This document shows, piece after piece, positions 60,765-64,000 of a stretch of DNA of 64,000 nt. The position numbers were made by a program, and so were the translations under genes. Position 1 is the first letter of the stretch, and every line of letters starts with the position of its first letter. The stretch is taken from assembly GCF_008704855.1 (NCBI RefSeq), contig NZ_CP023691.1, positions 6,820,001 to 6,884,000 of the forward strand, read 5' to 3'. The DNA comes from Streptomyces platensis (GTDB taxonomy: Bacteria; Actinomycetota; Actinomycetes; Streptomycetales; Streptomycetaceae). Under the pieces are notes generated by a model. The model worked only from the letters and a program-made list of their open reading frames with translations. It had not been told where the DNA came from and searched no databases.

Positions 60765-60975
60765 GGGCACTGGCAGGTCTTCGGACTCGCGGGCACATCC
60801 GCCGAAGGCGGACATCTACTGGCCGTCGCTTCCCAGACCCGGCCGGGCCCAGTGCGTATGACGGCGGTCGTTCCCACTCACCGCTGCGGGGCAGTCCCGG
60901 AATTCCACCGGGTTCCCTCTTGCGACGCGCCTGCCTGGCGGGCAGGGCGAACCAGTTGCACCGGCCACCCTAGGC
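60765..60975 (-). ncRNA. Cobalamin (AdoCbl) riboswitch upstream of metE
   Basis: Read on the minus strand, the segment has GGGAACCCGGTGGAATTCCG, then ACTGCCCCGCAGCGGTGAGTG, the conserved core of B12 riboswitches. It ends with the B12-box AGTCCGAAGACCTGCCA near 60771-60786. The receptor ends ~170 nt before the metE start, which leaves room for an expression platform. Edges are approximate. Confidence 0.92.
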
Positions 60976-61070
60976 GCTGCCGCCCGGATCGGACACCGCG
61001 ACCGGACCTCCCGCAGGTGACATGGGCCACCGCCGGGGCCACCACGCGCCCCCGCCCGCGGTGCCGTGGC

Positions 61071-61101
61071 TTGCCCTGGAGTGCACTCCAGCTCCTAGCG
61101 T
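61071..61101 (+). promoter_or_regulatory. MerR-type promoter with 19-bp spacer
   Basis: TTGCCC (61071-61076) and TAGCGT (61096-61101) are separated by 19 bp. The perfect 16-bp palindrome CTGGAGTGCACTCCAG (61076-61091) lies between them. This over-long spacer with a central dyad is the hallmark of MerR-family activated promoters. It is 55 bp before the aldo/keto reductase start. Confidence 0.8.
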
Positions 61102-61156
61102 GGGCGTACGACCTACAGCTGTCGCTGAACGGCTGTCGCTGAACGAAGGGAACCTC

Positions 61157-62215
61157 GTGCGCTACACACTGTTCGGCAGGACCGGTCTGCGGGTGAGTGA
61201 GCTGAGTCTGGGCGCCATGACCATGGGCGACGACGGGGGCCCGGGCGGCGCCAAGGACACCAGCGGCCGGATCCTGGACGCCTACGCGGACGCGGGCGGC
61301 AACTTCATCGACACCGCGAACAACTACACCGGCGGCACCTCCGAGCGGATCCTCGGTGAGCTGCTGGAAGGCCGCCGGGACCGCTTCGTTCTGGCGAGCA
61401 AATACACCTGTGCGACCCACAAGGGCGATGTGAACGCGGCGGGCAACCACCGTAAGAACCTGGTCCGGTCGGTGGAGGCGAGCCTGGACCGGCTGCGGAC
61501 CGACCATCTCGATGTGCTGTGGGTGCACGCCCGGGACAACTTCACGCCGGTGGAGGAGGTCATGCGGGCGCTCGATGACCTGGTGCGCTCGGGCAAGGTC
61601 CTCTACATCGGCGTGTCCGACTGGCCCGCCTGGGAGATCGCGCAGGCCAACACCCTTGCCGAGCTGCGCGGCTGGACCGCGTTCGCGGGCTCACAGCTGC
61701 GCTACAACCTGCTGGAGCGGACGCCGGAGCGGGAACTGCTGCCGCAGGCCCGTGCCTTCGATCTGGCCGTGCTGGCCTGGGCGCCGCTCGCGGCCGGCAA
61801 GCTCACCGGCAAGTACCGCCGCGGGGAGACCGGCCGGCTGGCCGCCGTGGACGACGGCGGCACCCCGGACCACCGCGAGGAGGAGACCCTCACCGCGGTG
61901 CTGGAGGTCGCCGAGCAGGGCGGCTGGAGCCCCGCGCAGGTGGCCCTGGCATGGCTGCGCAGCCGGCCCGGCAACATCATTCCGATCGTCGCCGCCACCA
62001 AGGAGAGCCAGCTGCGCGACAATCTCGGCGCCGTCGATGTCACCCTGGACGCCGACGCGCTGGACCGGCTCGACCGGACCAGCGCGGTGCCGCTGGGCTT
62101 CCCGCACGACTTCCTGCGGCAGCCGGGCATCATCGAGAACGTCTACGGCGACCGCTGGGCCGAGATCGAGGACCGGCGCTCCACCTACCGCCGTACGGCG
62201 AGCGAGATCCGCTGA
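61157..62215 (+). CDS. Aldo/keto reductase
   Basis: A 352-aa NAD(P)H-dependent TIM-barrel oxidoreductase. FGRTGLRVSELSLGAMT starts it, and the catalytic Asp and Tyr are in FIDTANNYTGG near residues 50-57. Lys is in LASKYTC near residue 82, and a His in VHARDN near residue 122. PIVAATKESQLRDNLGA near the end contacts the cofactor. Substrate is unknown. GTG at 61157 has GAAGGG 6 nt upstream. Expression is probably controlled by a MerR-type regulator that is not encoded beside it. Confidence 0.93.
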   Translation: MRYTLFGRTGLRVSELSLGAMTMGDDGGPGGAKDTSGRILDAYADAGGNFIDTANNYTGGTSERILGELLEGRRDRFVLASKYTCATHKGDVNAAGNHRKNLVRSVEASLDRLRTDHLDVLWVHARDNFTPVEEVMRALDDLVRSGKVLYIGVSDWPAWEIAQANTLAELRGWTAFAGSQLRYNLLERTPERELLPQARAFDLAVLAWAPLAAGKLTGKYRRGETGRLAAVDDGGTPDHREEETLTAVLEVAEQGGWSPAQVALAWLRSRPGNIIPIVAATKESQLRDNLGAVDVTLDADALDRLDRTSAVPLGFPHDFLRQPGIIENVYGDRWAEIEDRRSTYRRTASEIR

Positions 62216-62230
62216 CCCGACGCCCCTATG

Positions 62231-62270
62231 ACGGACGCCGCCGCCTGAACAGTCAGGCGGCGGCGTCCGT
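62231..62270. terminator. Bidirectional terminator hairpin
   Basis: Perfect 18-bp arms (ACGGACGCCGCCGCCTGA and complement) surround a 4-nt loop, followed by TTCGTT. It sits between the convergent aldo/keto reductase and L,D-transpeptidase genes. Confidence 0.9.
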
Positions 62271-62298
62271 TTCGTTCAGCGCGGGGGTGCCGGCCGGG

Positions 62299-63474
62299 TC
62301 AGTTCAGCGCGCTGCGCTGCTGCCACTGCTGCCAGCTCTCCTGCCAGACCTCCAGGCCGTTGCCGACATCGGTCTTGTTGGTGTTGGTGGTGCCCTTCAC
62401 CTCGACCGTGGAGCCGATCGTCAGGAAGTCATAGGCCCTCTTGGCGTCCGAGGTGCTCATGCCGAAGCAGCCGTGGCTGTTGTTGACCTGGCCGAGCTGC
62501 TTGTTCCACGGGGCGGAGTGCAGGAACGTCCCGGACGCGGTGAGGTGGGTGACCCACTTGGAGTCCAGCATCCACTCGCTGCCGTGGCCGATGGTGGCGG
62601 AGTCCATCGTCTCGGCCGCGTTCTTGCTGCGTACGGTGTGCACCCCGCCGCGGGTCGGGTCCTGCGGGGAGCCCGCGGAGCCGGTGATGCTGCCGACGTT
62701 CTTGCCGTTCTCGTACATCGTCAGGGTGTGCGAGGGGACGTCGATGACGGCCTTGTGGTCGGCGCCGATGGTGAAGCCGAAGTTGTAGTCCCGGGCGAAC
62801 CAGCCGCCGTCACCGGAGTTGAGGCCGGACAGTGCGCCCTTCACGGAGACCTTGGTGCCGGACGGCCAGTAGTCCTTGGGCCGCCAGTCGATCCGGTCCT
62901 TGCCGGAGTAGTCCTTGACCCAGCCCCAGGAGCCCTCGACCTTCGGCTGGGTGGTGACCTTCAGCGCCTTCTCTATCTCGGCCTGCCGGTCCTTGGCTAT
63001 CGGGTTGTCGAAGAGGATCGACACCGGCATTCCGGTGCCCACGGTCTGCCCGCCGGACGGGGTGTTGGTGAGCTTGTTGACCTTGCCGGCCTTCTCCGTG
63101 GTGAACTTCGAGGTGGCCGAGGACTCCTTGCCCCCGTCGGACTTGGCCTTCGTCCGCACGGTGTACGTGGTGTCCGGCATGACCTTGCCGTCCGACTTCC
63201 ATGCCGCGCCGTTGCCGGAGAGCTCTCCGGAGACCTTGCCGCCCTTGTCGTTCTCGACCTCGACCGAGGTGAGCTTGCCCCCGTCGGCCCGTACGGATAT
63301 CTGGGAGCCGAGCTTGGCCGGGGTCTTTCCGGTGGCCGGGGTGACGGTCACCTTGGTGGCCGGCTGGTCGGCCTTCGACGCATCGGCGCCGCCGCCGCAC
63401 GCGGTCAGCAGCGCGGCAGCCGCGGTCAGGGCGGGTATCAACCGGGCAGAGTGGCGACGTGGTCCGGCGAGCAC
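62299..63474 (-). CDS. L,D-transpeptidase lipoprotein (YkuD domain)
   Basis: A 391-aa cell-wall cross-linking enzyme. The lipoprotein signal ends at LLTAC (Cys26), so it is anchored outside the membrane. Two Ig-like domains (residues ~45-130 and ~135-235) precede the YkuD domain, which has the His-and-SHGCFG catalytic motif with Cys near residue 336. This two-Ig layout is the actinobacterial Ldt type that forms 3-3 peptidoglycan links. GTG at 63474 has GGAAGG 6 nt upstream. Confidence 0.92.
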   Translation of the reverse strand: MLAGPRRHSARLIPALTAAAALLTACGGGADASKADQPATKVTVTPATGKTPAKLGSQISVRADGGKLTSVEVENDKGGKVSGELSGNGAAWKSDGKVMPDTTYTVRTKAKSDGGKESSATSKFTTEKAGKVNKLTNTPSGGQTVGTGMPVSILFDNPIAKDRQAEIEKALKVTTQPKVEGSWGWVKDYSGKDRIDWRPKDYWPSGTKVSVKGALSGLNSGDGGWFARDYNFGFTIGADHKAVIDVPSHTLTMYENGKNVGSITGSAGSPQDPTRGGVHTVRSKNAAETMDSATIGHGSEWMLDSKWVTHLTASGTFLHSAPWNKQLGQVNNSHGCFGMSTSDAKRAYDFLTIGSTVEVKGTTNTNKTDVGNGLEVWQESWQQWQQRSALN

Positions 63475-63644
63475 GGGGATCCTTCCGAAGCAGAACAGCT
63501 GGCAGCGGCGGATCCCGGCCCCGTCACGGGGTGACCGTCAAAGGCTGCTTGGGGACCCGCCGTCTATGCAGAGGGTCTGTCTGCTCGGGTGGTTGTTCGG
63601 TGCACCGGATTTCCAGGACACAGTTCGATATCGGAAACGTGAAA

Positions 63645-63678
63645 AAGCGGCGGACGACCTTCCGGTTGCCCGCCGCTT
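63645..63678 (-). terminator. Intrinsic terminator of the Thr/Gly-rich gene
   Basis: AAGCGGCGG and CCGCCGCTT pair around a 16-nt loop. On the minus strand the hairpin runs directly into TTTTT (63642-63646), an unusually complete intrinsic terminator for this organism, 28 bp after the stop at 63706. Confidence 0.85.
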
Positions 63679-63705
63679 CGTCTGTTTTCCGGTACCGCCC
63701 GGGTG

Positions 63706-64000
63706 TCAGGTGGACGGTGGTGAGCCACCGCCCTGGGTCGACTGACCGGTGGTGTTGTTGCCGGTGGTGTTGTTGCCGGTGGTGTTGCCGGTGGTGGTTT
63801 CCCCGTTGGTGTTGCCCGTAGTGGTTTCCCCGTTGGTGGTGCCGGTGGTCGTTTCCCCGTTGGTGGTGCCGGTGGTGGTCTCACCGGTCCCGGTGGAGGT
63901 TTCCCCCGTGGTCGTCCCGCCGTTCGACGTGTCGGTCGGGCCGCCAGGGGTCCCCGTCCCGCCGCCGGTCTCCGTCGGAGAGTTGCCGGTGCCGCCGGTG
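63706..64000 (-). CDS. C-terminus of a Thr/Gly/Asn-rich repeat protein (partial)
   Basis: An open minus-strand frame enters from the right edge and ends at TGA 63706. All 97 visible residues are low-complexity, with units such as TTTGTTNGE, TTTGNTNGE and TTGNN, ending GQSTQGGGSPPST. Such tails are usual on surface or secreted actinobacterial proteins, where they act as wall-spanning linkers. The functional domain lies outside the window. Confidence 0.75.
   Translation of the reverse strand, partial: TGGTGNSPTETGGGTGTPGGPTDTSNGGTTTGETSTGTGETTTGTTNGETTTGTTNGETTTGNTNGETTTGNTTGNNTTGNNTTGQSTQGGGSPPST

Noticed and set aside
1..64000. CRISPR arrays, tRNA or rRNA genes, insertion sequences, attachment sites
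   Set aside because: No regularly spaced repeats with unique spacers, tRNA cloverleaf elements, transposase motifs or integrase genes were seen on reading either strand.

Overview
The window is high-GC actinomycete DNA that looks like a Streptomyces chromosome. Third-position GC is very high, GTG and TTG starts are frequent, ATGA/GTGA stop-start overlaps are common, and a typical Streptomyces palindromic repeat occurs twice. About 50 protein genes can be supported. I saw no rRNA, tRNA, CRISPR array or intact mobile element.

Region 1 (1-3.2 kb, +): the end of an alpha-glucoside/maltose uptake operon, with two ABC permeases (the first cut by the window edge) and a GH13 alpha-glucosidase. Region 2 (3.2-12.8 kb, -): an assimilatory sulfur operon. 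A 27-aa leader peptide precedes cysI, a small zinc-ribbon ORF, cysH, cysC, cysD, cysN, an ssuA/B/C sulfonate transporter and a CbiX-type chelatase that probably supplies siroheme to CysI. Most junctions overlap or nearly touch. Region 3 (12.8-22.1 kb): GNAT acetyltransferase, class F sortase, LLM oxidoreductase, GAF regulator, a degenerate adenylate-kinase-like protein, an AidB-like acyl-CoA dehydrogenase divergent from a YihY membrane protein, and an aromatic-acid MFS transporter.

Region 4 (22.2-32.8 kb): CocE-type hydrolase, then a beta-ketoadipate locus. A tandemly duplicated IclR-type regulator is divergent from pcaI-pcaJ (fused into one ORF), pcaH, pcaG, pcaB, pcaD and pobA, all overlapping or closely spaced. 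A 32-bp operator-like element upstream of pcaIJ recurs upstream of the MFS gene 5 kb away (26 of 32 positions identical). Hydroxybenzoate uptake and its conversion through protocatechuate to 3-oxoadipyl-CoA therefore look like one regulon. pcaC and pcaF are not in the window.

Region 5 (32.8-41 kb): PP2C phosphatase, then an epimerase / GT2 / DUF2064 transferase / methyltransferase operon, a secreted GH5 endoglycoceramidase-like enzyme, a VOC protein and a polytopic membrane protein. Region 6 (41-46.6 kb): zinc-ribbon protein, a TetR/hydrolase divergent pair around a near-perfect palindrome, serine hydrolase, VOC gene remnant, class 3 lipase and a small conserved-looking hypothetical.

Region 7 (46.7-55.9 kb): PaoABC-type molybdenum hydroxylase, ATP-binding regulator, DUF6153-like protein, a His-rich small membrane ORF, a cysteine-synthase-like PLP enzyme coupled to an MFS transporter, and a methyltransferase. 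Region 8 (56.1-64 kb): Tat-exported phospholipase C, metE under a cobalamin riboswitch, an aldo/keto reductase with a MerR-type promoter, an L,D-transpeptidase lipoprotein, and the C-terminus of a Thr/Gly/Asn-rich protein that runs off the edge.
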